Below are positions 1-7,513 of a DNA stretch of 35,347 nucleotides, piece after piece. This DNA is from an uncultured Rhizobiaceae group bacterium (GTDB lineage: Bacteria > Pseudomonadota > Alphaproteobacteria > Rhizobiales > Rhizobiaceae). Position numbers and translations under genes: made by a program. Under the pieces are notes generated by a model. The model searched no databases. It saw only the letters and a program-made list of their open reading frames with translations, and had not been told where the DNA came from. The stretch is taken from contig CALHBJ010000016.1 in the NCBI GenBank assembly GCA_937930845.1, positions 1 to 35,347 on the forward strand, written 5' to 3'. Positions within the stretch are counted from its first letter, which is position 1, and the number at the start of each line of letters is the position of its first letter.

Positions 1-439
1 CGTTCACGACATTCATGCCGAGGCCTATCGCTTCAAGAATTGTCTTACGTTCTGCTGCCGACAGCATGCCGGTTGCCGGTGCCACACCATAAATGAAGTA
101 GTTCGGCTTAGTTGGCGCATTTGTGAATGCCTCAATGAGACTACTAAAAATGGGAATTCCATTTGATTTATCATCAAGCACTTTTCCAGAATCAACTCCA
201 GATTGCGTGCTGTCGATAACCGAAAGGATTTCATATCGTTGGGAATGGCGCACCAGCCCATTGGCCGTCTTGCCATCGATCTCGCCGAAATTTCCTTCGC
301 AATAAACAATTGCAGTCGCGGTTTCTGATGGGGGCGATGACTGTTTTGTGCGACTTGATTTTTGAACCGCATTTGCTCCAAACGAAGCTTGTACAACTTT
401 TTCACCTTTTGACGGGTCGATGAATGGAATTACAGTCAT
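1..439 (-). CDS. dgcN: DUF1611 family protein, DgcN-like (partial, N-terminus only)
   Basis: The reading frame is open from an ATG at 439 to the left edge, so only about 146 N-terminal residues are visible and the C-terminus lies outside the window. The start is well supported: AAGGAG lies 7 bases before the ATG. The translation contains AIVYCEGNFGEIDGKTANG, RYEILSVIDST and YFIYGVAPATGMLS, which I recognise as the N-terminal domain of the DUF1611 family. Members of that family include DgcN, reported to N-acetylate D-glutamate for catabolism together with the epimerase DgcA; others have been annotated as NAD-dependent epimerase/dehydratase-like or left unnamed. The partner dgcA would be expected just beyond the left edge. 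The family call is firm, the DgcN assignment is probable. The gene is separated from the next same-strand gene by 550 bp, so it likely has its own promoter. Confidence 0.75.
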   Translation of the reverse strand, partial: MTVIPFIDPSKGEKVVQASFGANAVQKSSRTKQSSPPSETATAIVYCEGNFGEIDGKTANGLVRHSQRYEILSVIDSTQSGVDSGKVLDDKSNGIPIFSSLIEAFTNAPTKPNYFIYGVAPATGMLSAAERKTILEAIGLGMNVVN

Positions 440-989
440 ATCGGCTCCTTATGGGCGAGCGTCGACACGTTTTGGAGACGTGCGGACCTGCCGCCTCGAC
501 GCCTGAAAAAGGACCACGCAAAGGAAAAATTGTTGACTTGTATGCTGCCGTCCGACCTGAACAAACTTCTCACGCCGGGTCTATGCACCGCGCAAAATTC
601 GTAGAGGGGTTTTATCGGATCAAACTGAACGCAATGAACGTTCTGATTGGCTCATACCTCAAAAAGCAATGAGCAACCCGCTATTCATGCGCTTTTTAAA
701 AGGGAATGTACAACGGCAAATGAAAACAGTTTCGTTTGCCGTCAAAGACAGCCCTTCTATTATGTACGATGTCGCGGAGAAAAAAATTCTCAGTGAGCGT
801 TGTTTTCACTTTGTTCGCAGTGCCGCCATTGATGGGCACGAAAATCATCGCCTTTGCAACGGCGCTTCTCAATCATCCCATATCGGTGATTGACCGATTG
901 TAAATAATGGTCGCGGAATTTATTGGCGTTGGTGCTTTGGCCTCACCACCGCTGCTCATTGTTGACACTTACCTATATCAACTTATCGC
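440..989. other. 550-bp gap without a convincing gene
   Basis: Short open frames on both strands here have no recognisable motifs, no good ribosome-binding sites and no gene-like codon use, so I call none of them. The gap must hold the promoter of the DUF1611 gene (reading left) and the end of the glx-like operon. One small perfect inverted repeat is present at 882-898 (ATCGGT, 5-base loop, ACCGAT); it has no T-run, so an operator is as likely as a terminator. A poor promoter-like pair (TTGTTC, 16 bases, TACAAG) reads leftwards around 540-570 and is not claimed. Confidence 0.4.
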
Positions 990-1679
990 TCACCCGATAT
1001 GGGTGCGGAAGAAATTGGTTACCTGTTTTACGAACAGATCGGCCTCCACGGTGCTTTTTGCCATTTGCGCCACGACGTCATCACTGACTTCTTCGCTCAG
1101 CACCTGACCGCGGCTTCGACCGATGAATGTGGCGATATAGTCTGGCCGATATTCGGGATGAAACTGCACGGAGAGCGCTGGGAAATCATAGGCCAGACCT
1201 GCAACAGGGCAGTAGTCGGCTGACGCGATCACGCTGGCACCGGGCGGCACTTTGGTCACTTGATCCTGGTGCCACACATGGGCGGTTGTCATTTCACCTT
1301 CGAGTTCGAATGCGCGGACACCAACTTCCGCCTCCCCCACCTTTTGCGACTTCCCACCAAACACATCGGCCATGATCTGATGCCCAAAGCAGATGCCGAA
1401 CAAGGGCTTGTTAGTGGCACGTGCATCCAGCAAAAACCGGCGCAATGGTGACATCCATTCGGCGTCGTCATAGGTGCCTTTATCAGAGCCCGACAGGATG
1501 AACCCGTCAAACGACTCCAGATTGGGAAAGTCCGCCCCTTCGACAATATCGAAGACCGTGAGCTCAGCCTCGTTTAAACCTTGGCTAATCCAGGTGGCAA
1601 TCACGTCGCCAAACCTTGCCTGGCCCGACTGGAATTCAGGCAACCAGATACATAGATCCAGAACCGCGATTTTCACCAC
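990..1679 (-). CDS. Class I glutamine amidotransferase (GATase1) protein
   Basis: A 229-residue stand-alone GATase1 domain, a family that hydrolyses glutamine or a gamma-glutamyl amide through a Cys-His-Glu triad. The triad is complete: Cys97 in the nucleophile elbow GICFGHQI, and His174 and Glu176 in VQFHPEY. The length fits stand-alone GMP-synthase-glutaminase-like proteins found in many proteobacteria. No synthetase partner is fused. The start is a GTG that overlaps the stop of the preceding FMN subunit by 7 bases (a second GTG follows immediately), so translation is almost certainly coupled. It is the last gene of a four-gene operon that already contains a class II glutaminase subunit, so two unrelated glutaminases are co-expressed. 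A role hydrolysing a gamma-glutamylated amine or amide is possible from context but unproven. Confidence 0.88.
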   Translation of the reverse strand: MVKIAVLDLCIWLPEFQSGQARFGDVIATWISQGLNEAELTVFDIVEGADFPNLESFDGFILSGSDKGTYDDAEWMSPLRRFLLDARATNKPLFGICFGHQIMADVFGGKSQKVGEAEVGVRAFELEGEMTTAHVWHQDQVTKVPPGASVIASADYCPVAGLAYDFPALSVQFHPEYRPDYIATFIGRSRGQVLSEEVSDDVVAQMAKSTVEADLFVKQVTNFFRTHIG

Positions 1680-3097
1680 TCATACGCCCGGTCGATGCCG
1701 GCCATTTTGACACCCGTGAAGGCGGATGCCTGAAACGATAAGGCGCGCAGATCTTCGACCTCAAGATTGTGCACCGAAGATTTGCCACAAGCTTTTGCCA
1801 GTGCCGTGATCTCCATGGTCATGGCGGTTAGATATCGCGCCACACGCTCCGCGCCAGCCTTGGGGTCCATGCGCTTTTCAAGCTCGGGATCCTGGGTCGC
1901 AACCCCCACCGGGCACATGCCGGTGTGGCAATGGTGGCAAGCGCCGGGCGATGTGCCAAGCTTGGTGTAGTCGTCAATATAGCGCGGCGAGTTACACCCC
2001 ATGGCAATCATGGCGGCGTTGCCGATCATTACTGCATCTGCGCCAAGCGCAATGGCTTTGGCCGCATCAACGCCAGAGCGGATACCACCTGCCGCAACCA
2101 GGCTGACCTTGCCGGACATGCCGCATTCATCGAGGCTTTCGCGCGCCGCACGAATAGCGCTCATGGTGGGAATGCCGGTGTGGTTGAGCAACATTTCAGG
2201 GGATGCGCCAGTGCCACCTTCGGCACCATCAACCACCACAATATCAGCCCCCGCTTTGGCAGCAATTGCCACATCATACCGGGGCCGGGTGGCACCCATT
2301 TTGATGGAGATCGGCACCTTGTAATTGGTGGCAATGCGCAATTCTTCAATCTTCACCGCCAGATCATCGGCACCCAGGAAATCGGGATGGCGGATGGTGG
2401 AGCGCTGGTCCACACCTTCCGGCAATGTTCTCATTTGTGACACGCGCGGGCTGACTTTCATGCCTAGCAACAGGCCACCGGTTCCCGGTTTTGCGCCCTG
2501 CCCGACCACGAGTTCAAGGCCATCGGCACGGCGCAGGTGATCGAGATCAACACCATAGCGGGCGGGGGACATTTGGTAGATCAATCTTTGGGAAGCCTCG
2601 CGCTCTTCTTCCAACATGCCGCCTTCGCCGGTGCAGGTCATGGTCCCGACCTTGGATGCACCAAACCCAAGGGATGCTTTGGCCGATGCCGACAGCGCGC
2701 CAAACGACATGGACGCGATATAGATTGGAATTTTCAGCACGAGGGGGTATTCGACAATGCCGCGTCCGCCGCCCAAAATGGTGGTTGTGTCACAGCTTTC
2801 GCGATAGCCCTCCAGCGGCAATCTGGTCATCGTTGCAGGAACGAAAGTCAGATCGTCAAAGGTCGGCATTTGTTTGTTAAACGTGTTGTAGCCGCGCACC
2901 TGGTAGCGGCCCAACTGGGCCAGCGCATGGACTTCCGAAATGGCTTCCGGTGTCCACCTTGTGGAGCCACCTTCGTCATAGGAAGAAGGAACGCCCGCAG
3001 GTCGGCCCTCCATTGCGCCAGCATCGCGAAAGCGGATTTCGTCTTCGCTGGGCAGTTCAAAGGGATATTCGTAGGGTTCGTTCAGATCATGAGCCAT
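1673..3097 (-). CDS. FMN-binding glutamate-synthase-like subunit (GlxD / MgsC type)
   Basis: A 474-residue protein of the GltS FMN-binding (Glu_synthase) family. The core TIM barrel shows IYIASMSFGALS (about 125-136), the GGTGASP loop (294-300) and AAGGIRSGVDAAKA (335-348). An iron-sulfur cysteine cluster is seen as C387-X2-C390-X4-C395 followed by PVGVATQ, comparable to the 3Fe-4S region of glutamate synthase. In the GlxBCD/MgsABC arrangement this subunit transfers ammonia, or methylamine in the case of N-methylglutamate synthase, onto an oxoglutarate-type acceptor using reduced FMN. The ATG at 3097 overlaps the GXGXG gene by 16 bases. The order class II GATase, GXGXG, FMN barrel matches both glxBCD of rhizobia and mgsABC of the N-methylglutamate pathway; I cannot separate these by eye, so no symbol is given. 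No gmaS or mgdABCD is in the window. Confidence 0.9.
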   Translation of the reverse strand: MAHDLNEPYEYPFELPSEDEIRFRDAGAMEGRPAGVPSSYDEGGSTRWTPEAISEVHALAQLGRYQVRGYNTFNKQMPTFDDLTFVPATMTRLPLEGYRESCDTTTILGGGRGIVEYPLVLKIPIYIASMSFGALSASAKASLGFGASKVGTMTCTGEGGMLEEEREASQRLIYQMSPARYGVDLDHLRRADGLELVVGQGAKPGTGGLLLGMKVSPRVSQMRTLPEGVDQRSTIRHPDFLGADDLAVKIEELRIATNYKVPISIKMGATRPRYDVAIAAKAGADIVVVDGAEGGTGASPEMLLNHTGIPTMSAIRAARESLDECGMSGKVSLVAAGGIRSGVDAAKAIALGADAVMIGNAAMIAMGCNSPRYIDDYTKLGTSPGACHHCHTGMCPVGVATQDPELEKRMDPKAGAERVARYLTAMTMEITALAKACGKSSVHNLEVEDLRALSFQASAFTGVKMAGIDRAYEW

Positions 3098-3774
3098 GCG
3101 CTTGCATCCCTTGCTTCAAAATACCAAAGCCGCTGTCCGGAAACCATTTTCCGCCAGTTGCGGCTGCTGTCGACAAGACCAAGCGGGTCAAGAATTGCGT
3201 CCACTTCGGCAACCTCTTCTGCGGTCGGCTCCACAACGTTCACGTCCACGCCAAGGCTCTCCACCTCACCTGCGACCCAAACTTCACCTTGCCACAGGGC
3301 GTCGGCACAGCTCGCGCCCGCACCGCCCAGCGCGATGATTTTGCCCGCATGGGCCATGAAGCCTGACTGGTATCCAATCTTACCCTCCACCACGATATTG
3401 CCGCCCTTCATGGCAACACCACACCGCGGCCCGGTATCGCCCTTGACGTGAATTGTACCGCCAATCATGGCAGCACCACAGGACATGCCTGCACGTTCAC
3501 CAATTGTGATGTGCCCCTTTGACATGCCCTCGCCGACGGCCCAGCCGGAATTGCGTTCAATGTCGATGATCGCACCCGTATTTAGCCCGCCGCAGTAATA
3601 ACCCACTGAGCCCTCAAAGCTGAGCCTGGCCCCATCGGGCAGTCCGATGCCAAGATTGTGTCGTGAAAAAGTATTTATGACGCGAATGGGTTTTCCGGCA
3701 GCGGCAGCTTCCTGGATTTCTTCATTCACTTCTTTGATATGGCGGTCGCCAACATCGACAACGTGCTCGCTCAT
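3082..3774 (-). CDS. GXGXG-motif glutamate-synthase-like subunit (GlxC / MgsB type)
   Basis: A protein of about 230 residues matching the GltS alpha-subunit C-terminal beta-helix (GXGXG) domain. Repeated Gly-rich turns are visible: SFEGSVGYYCGGLNTG, HITIGERAGMSCGAAMIGG, HVKGDTGPRCGVAMKGG, VVEGKIGYQSGFMAHAGK. In glutamate synthase this domain is a structural linker between the glutaminase and FMN domains, and here it is a separate subunit. I chose the ATG at 3774 because it overlaps the glxB-like stop as ATGA and has GGAG about 10 bases upstream; an upstream start at 3804 would add ten residues inside the previous gene. The tail of the gene overlaps the FMN subunit by 16 bases, consistent with a stoichiometric complex. 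Confidence 0.88.
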   Translation of the reverse strand: MSEHVVDVGDRHIKEVNEEIQEAAAAGKPIRVINTFSRHNLGIGLPDGARLSFEGSVGYYCGGLNTGAIIDIERNSGWAVGEGMSKGHITIGERAGMSCGAAMIGGTIHVKGDTGPRCGVAMKGGNIVVEGKIGYQSGFMAHAGKIIALGGAGASCADALWQGEVWVAGEVESLGVDVNVVEPTAEEVAEVDAILDPLGLVDSSRNWRKMVSGQRLWYFEARDASAWLMI

Positions 3775-4715
3775 GCTGCCATACTCCGGTTCCCCACACC
3801 CCAAAGGCCCGTGAGAGACGGGCCATCATAATTGATCACCTTTACCTCTTCCTGGACGATGCGGCGCACGGCCTGTTCTTCCGTCGCCACAGATAAATCA
3901 CCGTCGCGGTCGATCACCACAAGCGGCTTCATGGCAAAGCGGTCTTTGGCGAAACCAATGCCGCCGGTGTTGGCGATCATATAGGTGAACACGCCATCGA
4001 TGGAGGTGATGGATTTCTTCAATGCCTGCTCCAGTGTGAGGCCTGACTTCATCTGATCGGACACCCATACGGCGATAAGCTCGGAATCATTGCCGGTTAG
4101 AAACCGATAGCCCTGACGCTCCAGTTTTTCGCGCCAGGTGAAATAATCGGTAATCTGGCCGTTATGCACAATTGCCACATCGGAGAAGGGGCGCGCCCAA
4201 AACGGGTGAGATGCATTGGGCAGGACAGAGCTTTCCGTGGCCAGTCGTGCATGGCCCAATCCGTGGCTGCCAATCATGTCGCGCACGCCGTGCTTGTCGG
4301 CAACTTCGTTTGCGTCCCCCACATCCTTGATGATCTCAAGGCTTTTGCCACAGCTTTGCACTTCGATGCGATCTGACAGTTCATCGGCGTCCGCTACCCA
4401 GGCACTCAAATCCTTGGGTTCAGAAATTTCCATCCGGAAGCAATAGTGCTGGCTGGCATCGGTCAGAATTTCCGGGTCGCGCAGCAGTTCGGCACCGTGA
4501 TCTTTGAGCGTGTTGCGAAAATCTTCCAGGTTTGTGTCGAGCCCGGCCTTGTCAAAACCCATCCCGCGCAACACATATCCCTCGTCTCGCATGGGACCAT
4601 AGATCGCGAAGCCTGTGCTGTCGGCACCACGGTGGGATTGGGCGGCCATAAGCTCAACCAGATCGTGCCCCACCTTGCCGGGACTGTTAAGAATTCGTCC
4701 TGCGATTCCACACAT
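3771..4715 (-). CDS. Class II glutamine amidotransferase subunit (GlxB / MgsA type)
   Basis: A 314-residue Ntn-type glutaminase. After Met removal the catalytic Cys is residue 2 (MCGIAGRI). Other hallmarks are QSHRGADSTGFAIYG, GHARLATES, the NASHPF and VAIVHNGQITDYFTWR loops and TGNDSELIAVWV, as in the glutaminase domain of glutamate synthase and amidophosphoribosyltransferase. It would release ammonia, or act as a docking subunit for an amine, for the GXGXG and FMN subunits that follow in overlapping frames. The start is firm because a strong GGAGGTGAGCT ribosome site precedes the ATG. It is the first gene of the operon, and a palindromic operator lies 22-40 bases upstream, so the divergent GntR regulator very probably controls it. 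GlxB and MgsA cannot be told apart here. Confidence 0.9.
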   Translation of the reverse strand: MCGIAGRILNSPGKVGHDLVELMAAQSHRGADSTGFAIYGPMRDEGYVLRGMGFDKAGLDTNLEDFRNTLKDHGAELLRDPEILTDASQHYCFRMEISEPKDLSAWVADADELSDRIEVQSCGKSLEIIKDVGDANEVADKHGVRDMIGSHGLGHARLATESSVLPNASHPFWARPFSDVAIVHNGQITDYFTWREKLERQGYRFLTGNDSELIAVWVSDQMKSGLTLEQALKKSITSIDGVFTYMIANTGGIGFAKDRFAMKPLVVIDRDGDLSVATEEQAVRRIVQEEVKVINYDGPSLTGLWGVGNRSMAA

Positions 4716-4736
4716 AGCTCACCTCCATTTTTGCGC

Positions 4737-4755
4737 ACTGTATACAGTATACATT
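4737..4755. promoter_or_regulatory. Probable GntR operator 1, proximal to glxB-like gene
   Basis: ACTGTATACAGT at 4737-4748 is a perfect 12-bp palindrome. It is followed by a second half, so that 4740-4752 reads GTATAC-A-GTATAC. The site lies immediately upstream of the ribosome site of the glxB-like gene and includes TATACT/TATACA hexamers that could be part of its -10. It shares the core ATACTGTAT (read on the minus strand) with operator 2, 65 bp away on a centre-to-centre basis (about six helical turns). Two matching sites flanking a divergent GntR promoter region are typical of autoregulation plus operon control. No footprint data exist; the assignment is from symmetry and position. Confidence 0.75.
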
Positions 4756-4796
4756 CATCCGCAAGAGAAATTTCCGCGACCTTGCGTCTGTTTCTC

Positions 4797-4818
4797 TGCA
4801 TACTGTATACAATATGCA
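4797..4818. promoter_or_regulatory. Probable GntR operator 2, proximal to the regulator gene
   Basis: A 22-bp palindrome with outer arms TGCATA / TATGCA and inner TGTATACA. It is symmetric except for one mismatched pair. It contains ATACTGTAT at 4800-4808, identical to the core of operator 1, and ends 25 bases before the GntR start codon. A TACAAT hexamer inside it could serve as the regulator's -10. The position suggests autorepression of the gntR-type gene. Confidence 0.75.
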
Positions 4819-4843
4819 AACAGGAAGAAGCAGTTGATGGCCC

Positions 4844-5509
4844 ATGAAATTTCGTAGCATCCAACCCCAGCGCAAGCGCCTGGCCGATGAGGTATATGCC
4901 CAGCTTGTGGCGGCCATCATGCGCCGGGAGATCGGCCCGGAAGACAGGCTGGTTCAGGAGAAGCTGGCAGCCGACATGCAGATCAGCCGCACACCGGTTC
5001 GCGAGGCGCTGATGCGCCTGGAACAGGAAGGCGTGTTGGAAGTTTCCACACGGGGCAGCTTCAAACTTTACAATATGGACGCGCAGGAAGTGCGGGAACT
5101 ATACCAGTCCCGCGCTGCGGTGGAAGGTCAATGTGCGCGCATCCTTGCGGTCAATCACACGGAAGAGGACATAGCCTATCTGCGCTCCAAGGTGAAAAAG
5201 GAGGAGGCCGTTTCCGAAAACACGGCCCGTGCCTATTTTGAGGCAAACCGCAATATTCACCGCGCTTTTGTTGAAGTGGCCGGCAATCGATTTCTGCTGG
5301 ATATGTTCGACATGATCTGGGGCAAAGCGATGGCATTTTGCCTGTTTGCCGAGATCGAAAATGTGGACCTTAAAAAATCCCTGGGGGATCACATGCAATT
5401 GGTGGATGTCATAGAATCTGGCGACAAGACCGCCACTTTGGAAAAATTCATCGATCACATCCAAGACGGGTTCGATCTTCAAATGGAAGGTCTGGACAGC
5501 GGCAGTTAA
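4844..5509 (+). CDS. GntR family transcriptional regulator, FCD (FadR) subfamily
   Basis: A 221-residue regulator. The N-terminal winged helix-turn-helix (about 10-75) shows RLVQEKLAADMQISRTPVREALMRLEQEGVLEV, typical of GntR proteins. The C-terminal part is an all-helical FCD ligand-binding domain carrying the histidines usually used for a metal site (NRNIHRAF, LGDHMQLVD, FIDHIQDGF). FCD regulators bind small carboxylates, sugar acids or amino-acid-derived ligands, normally the substrate of the neighbouring pathway. It is divergent from the glx-like operon with two matching palindromes in the 128-bp gap, so it is the obvious controller of that operon. A third copy of the core at the amidase promoter (11499-11507) suggests a wider regulon. 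It ends 9 bases from the convergent stop of the hydrolase-TetR gene, and no terminator was seen there. Confidence 0.93.
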   Translation: MKFRSIQPQRKRLADEVYAQLVAAIMRREIGPEDRLVQEKLAADMQISRTPVREALMRLEQEGVLEVSTRGSFKLYNMDAQEVRELYQSRAAVEGQCARILAVNHTEEDIAYLRSKVKKEEAVSENTARAYFEANRNIHRAFVEVAGNRFLLDMFDMIWGKAMAFCLFAEIENVDLKKSLGDHMQLVDVIESGDKTATLEKFIDHIQDGFDLQMEGLDSGS

Positions 5510-5518
5510 GCCCTGCCC

Positions 5519-7513
5519 CTAAACCGATGCTATTTTTCTAGCCTCAGCTTTGGCGGCCAGTTCGGCCAGATCAGCATCCACATTTGCCGAGTAGACCTTC
5601 AAAAAAACCTGCAGACCGTGCGCAATGACGCGCAACAGGTCATCGTGATCAATGGACGCTGCGACGAAATGAAGATGATGATCGCGCGGACCGGACAGGA
5701 TAAGCGACCATAAATCCTGAGCTGCAAGTTCTGCATCTTCAATCACCAGGCTGCCCTGTGCTGCCCTGGCCGACAAGAAGCTGATCAATCCTTCCAGCGC
5801 CTTTCCCGGCCCTGCCCGGTGATAGGCCTCTGCGCTTTGTGGCCGCCGGGAGGCTTCGCCCAGGATCAGTCTTGCAAGGGAAAGCATTTCCGGGCGCAGC
5901 ACAAAGTCAGCATAGGTCCAGCTGAACTCCCACAATTGATCGACCAGACTGCCTTTTGGCTGCAATAGTGGCGTTAAAATATGCGCCCTGCCCTGCTCCA
6001 AAACGGCGGTAAATAGGCCCTGTTTGTCGCCAAAATACTGATAGAGCGTGGGCTTCGACACGCTAGCGGCCTTGGCAATGGCATCCATGGACACGCCATC
6101 AAAGCCATTTTGGCAAAACTCCAATAGCGAAGCTTCCAATATGCGGTTCTTTTTGACTTCTCGCTTTTTTGAGGTCCGCACCATGGCGGCTGGAATCTTT
6201 GCATTTGCAAAACGATTCAGAAAATCAGCAAGCAGGGTGTTGAAGGCATCAGGGGCTTCCAGATTGCAAACATGCCCGGCGTTCTCCAACACTTCAAAAC
6301 GCATGTCTTGCATCTGCATATCTGCGCAAATGCGCTTGCTCACGGCGCGGATTTCTGCTGGTGGTGCCAGCCTATCATGCTCCCCTGTGACCATAAGAAC
6401 AGGGCAATTGATCCTGGAGAAATCAAACTTTTCCGTAGGCTTACAAAAGCAGTTAAGCGCGTCGAGATAGGTCGCAGTCGGGATCGACGCCATGGAATCC
6501 TGCAACGCTTTTCGCGCCTCCAACGGGGCTTGCGGGCCACAGATAGTATCCAGCACTTCTGGCGCCATATCTGCCGGTGTCTTGCCTGAAAGAAGGGGTT
6601 GCGATCTGGACTTGCGAAACCCTTCGCGCACATCTGATGAGGCTTCGGACATGCCGGTGCACCCACCGGCCAGAACAAGGCCAGCCAGCGATTTGGGATA
6701 TCGCATGGCAAAGCTGGTTGCGATCCAACTGCCCATGGAAAGCCCGACTAAAATAAGCTTACGCGCCCCGCTGTGCCGCATGGCTTTGAGAATGTCGTTG
6801 CAATGGTCTTCAATGGTGCTTGCCGCATCGCCAAGGGCGCTTTTGCCGTATCCGCGAATGTCCAATGCGGCGAGATTGAAATTGCCCCCAAGCCCGTTCA
6901 ACTGCGGCAACCAGTTTTCGGCATTGCCACCAATGCCATGCAGAAAAAGGACAAGCGTGTTGGTTTCTTTTTGCTGGGCGCGCAGCAAGGAAAGAACTGG
7001 CTGGGTTTCTATGGTTTCGCGCCTGGTCGGGGCTGCTGATACAGATGAAGCTTTGGCTATTGGCCGCTTGGGAATTGGCAGTTCCCTATTGGCAAGCCAA
7101 TCCAACCCCTGCTCAAAAATGGACTTTGTGCCGATGGCAATCGCATCTGCTGCATGTTCTGGCACGTCCATACGAGCGGCCCATTTGACCACGGTACTGG
7201 CCTCGCCTTTTCCGTGCAATTCCACCGACCCACCGTAGGCAGTTACACCTTCTATTCCGGCAGTGAGACTGTACTGAAAACAATGATCTGAATTGCTGAA
7301 ATAGGTCAGTTGTTCGCGATATTCATTGCCATCACTGCCAATGAAAACCCGTGTTTCCTCACCGGCGTCCAGCACTACCCTTTTGGAAGTTTTAATCGCC
7401 GGGTGCCAATCGCTCCAGAAGTCGCCAACATATTGCCAAATGATATCGGGTGGCGCGCAAATCGTTCTTTCGCATTCAACCAGTCGCTGAGCCATCGCGA
7501 TTATGGACGCCAC
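5519..7513 (-). CDS. Three-domain fusion: SRPBCC / alpha-beta hydrolase / TetR regulator
   Basis: A single 664-residue uninterrupted frame with three recognisable parts. Residues 10-145 look like an SRPBCC/START-like ligand-binding domain (ERTICAPPDIIWQYVGDFW, then a run of beta strands and a C-terminal helix). Residues about 185-435 are an alpha/beta hydrolase with the oxyanion loop LFLHGIGGNAENW, nucleophile Ser259 in GLSMGS, Asp380 in TGEHDR and His414 in NAGHV. Residues about 450-660 are TetR-like, with the HTH MDAIAKAASVSKPTLYQYFGDKQ. The hydrolase could be a deformylase or lactonase acting after the NicX-like dioxygenase, but that is inference. The frame overlaps the acyl-CoA-dehydrogenase-like gene by 13 bases. 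The start at 7513 would be GTG; an ATG at 7495 is an alternative, and neither has a clear ribosome site. A TetR-type palindrome precedes the operon, suggesting autoregulation. Confidence 0.85.
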   Translation of the reverse strand: MASIIAMAQRLVECERTICAPPDIIWQYVGDFWSDWHPAIKTSKRVVLDAGEETRVFIGSDGNEYREQLTYFSNSDHCFQYSLTAGIEGVTAYGGSVELHGKGEASTVVKWAARMDVPEHAADAIAIGTKSIFEQGLDWLANRELPIPKRPIAKASSVSAAPTRRETIETQPVLSLLRAQQKETNTLVLFLHGIGGNAENWLPQLNGLGGNFNLAALDIRGYGKSALGDAASTIEDHCNDILKAMRHSGARKLILVGLSMGSWIATSFAMRYPKSLAGLVLAGGCTGMSEASSDVREGFRKSRSQPLLSGKTPADMAPEVLDTICGPQAPLEARKALQDSMASIPTATYLDALNCFCKPTEKFDFSRINCPVLMVTGEHDRLAPPAEIRAVSKRICADMQMQDMRFEVLENAGHVCNLEAPDAFNTLLADFLNRFANAKIPAAMVRTSKKREVKKNRILEASLLEFCQNGFDGVSMDAIAKAASVSKPTLYQYFGDKQGLFTAVLEQGRAHILTPLLQPKGSLVDQLWEFSWTYADFVLRPEMLSLARLILGEASRRPQSAEAYHRAGPGKALEGLISFLSARAAQGSLVIEDAELAAQDLWSLILSGPRDHHLHFVAASIDHDDLLRVIAHGLQVFLKVYSANVDADLAELAAKAEARKIASV

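Noticed and set aside
424-1107. Several short plus-strand open frames in the gap and over the end of the GATase1 gene
   Set aside because: No ribosome sites, no recognisable motifs and unnatural amino-acid composition; some lie antisense to the well-supported GATase1 gene.
2537-3451. Long (304-codon) plus-strand open frame opposite the glx-like genes
   Set aside because: It lies antisense to two clearly recognised, overlapping genes. Its composition reflects the complement of their codons; no domain is recognisable.
990-4715. A complete N-methylglutamate pathway for methylamine
   Set aside because: Only the MgsABC-like trio is present; gamma-glutamylmethylamide synthetase and the MgdABCD dehydrogenase are missing from the window, so the trio could equally be glxBCD.
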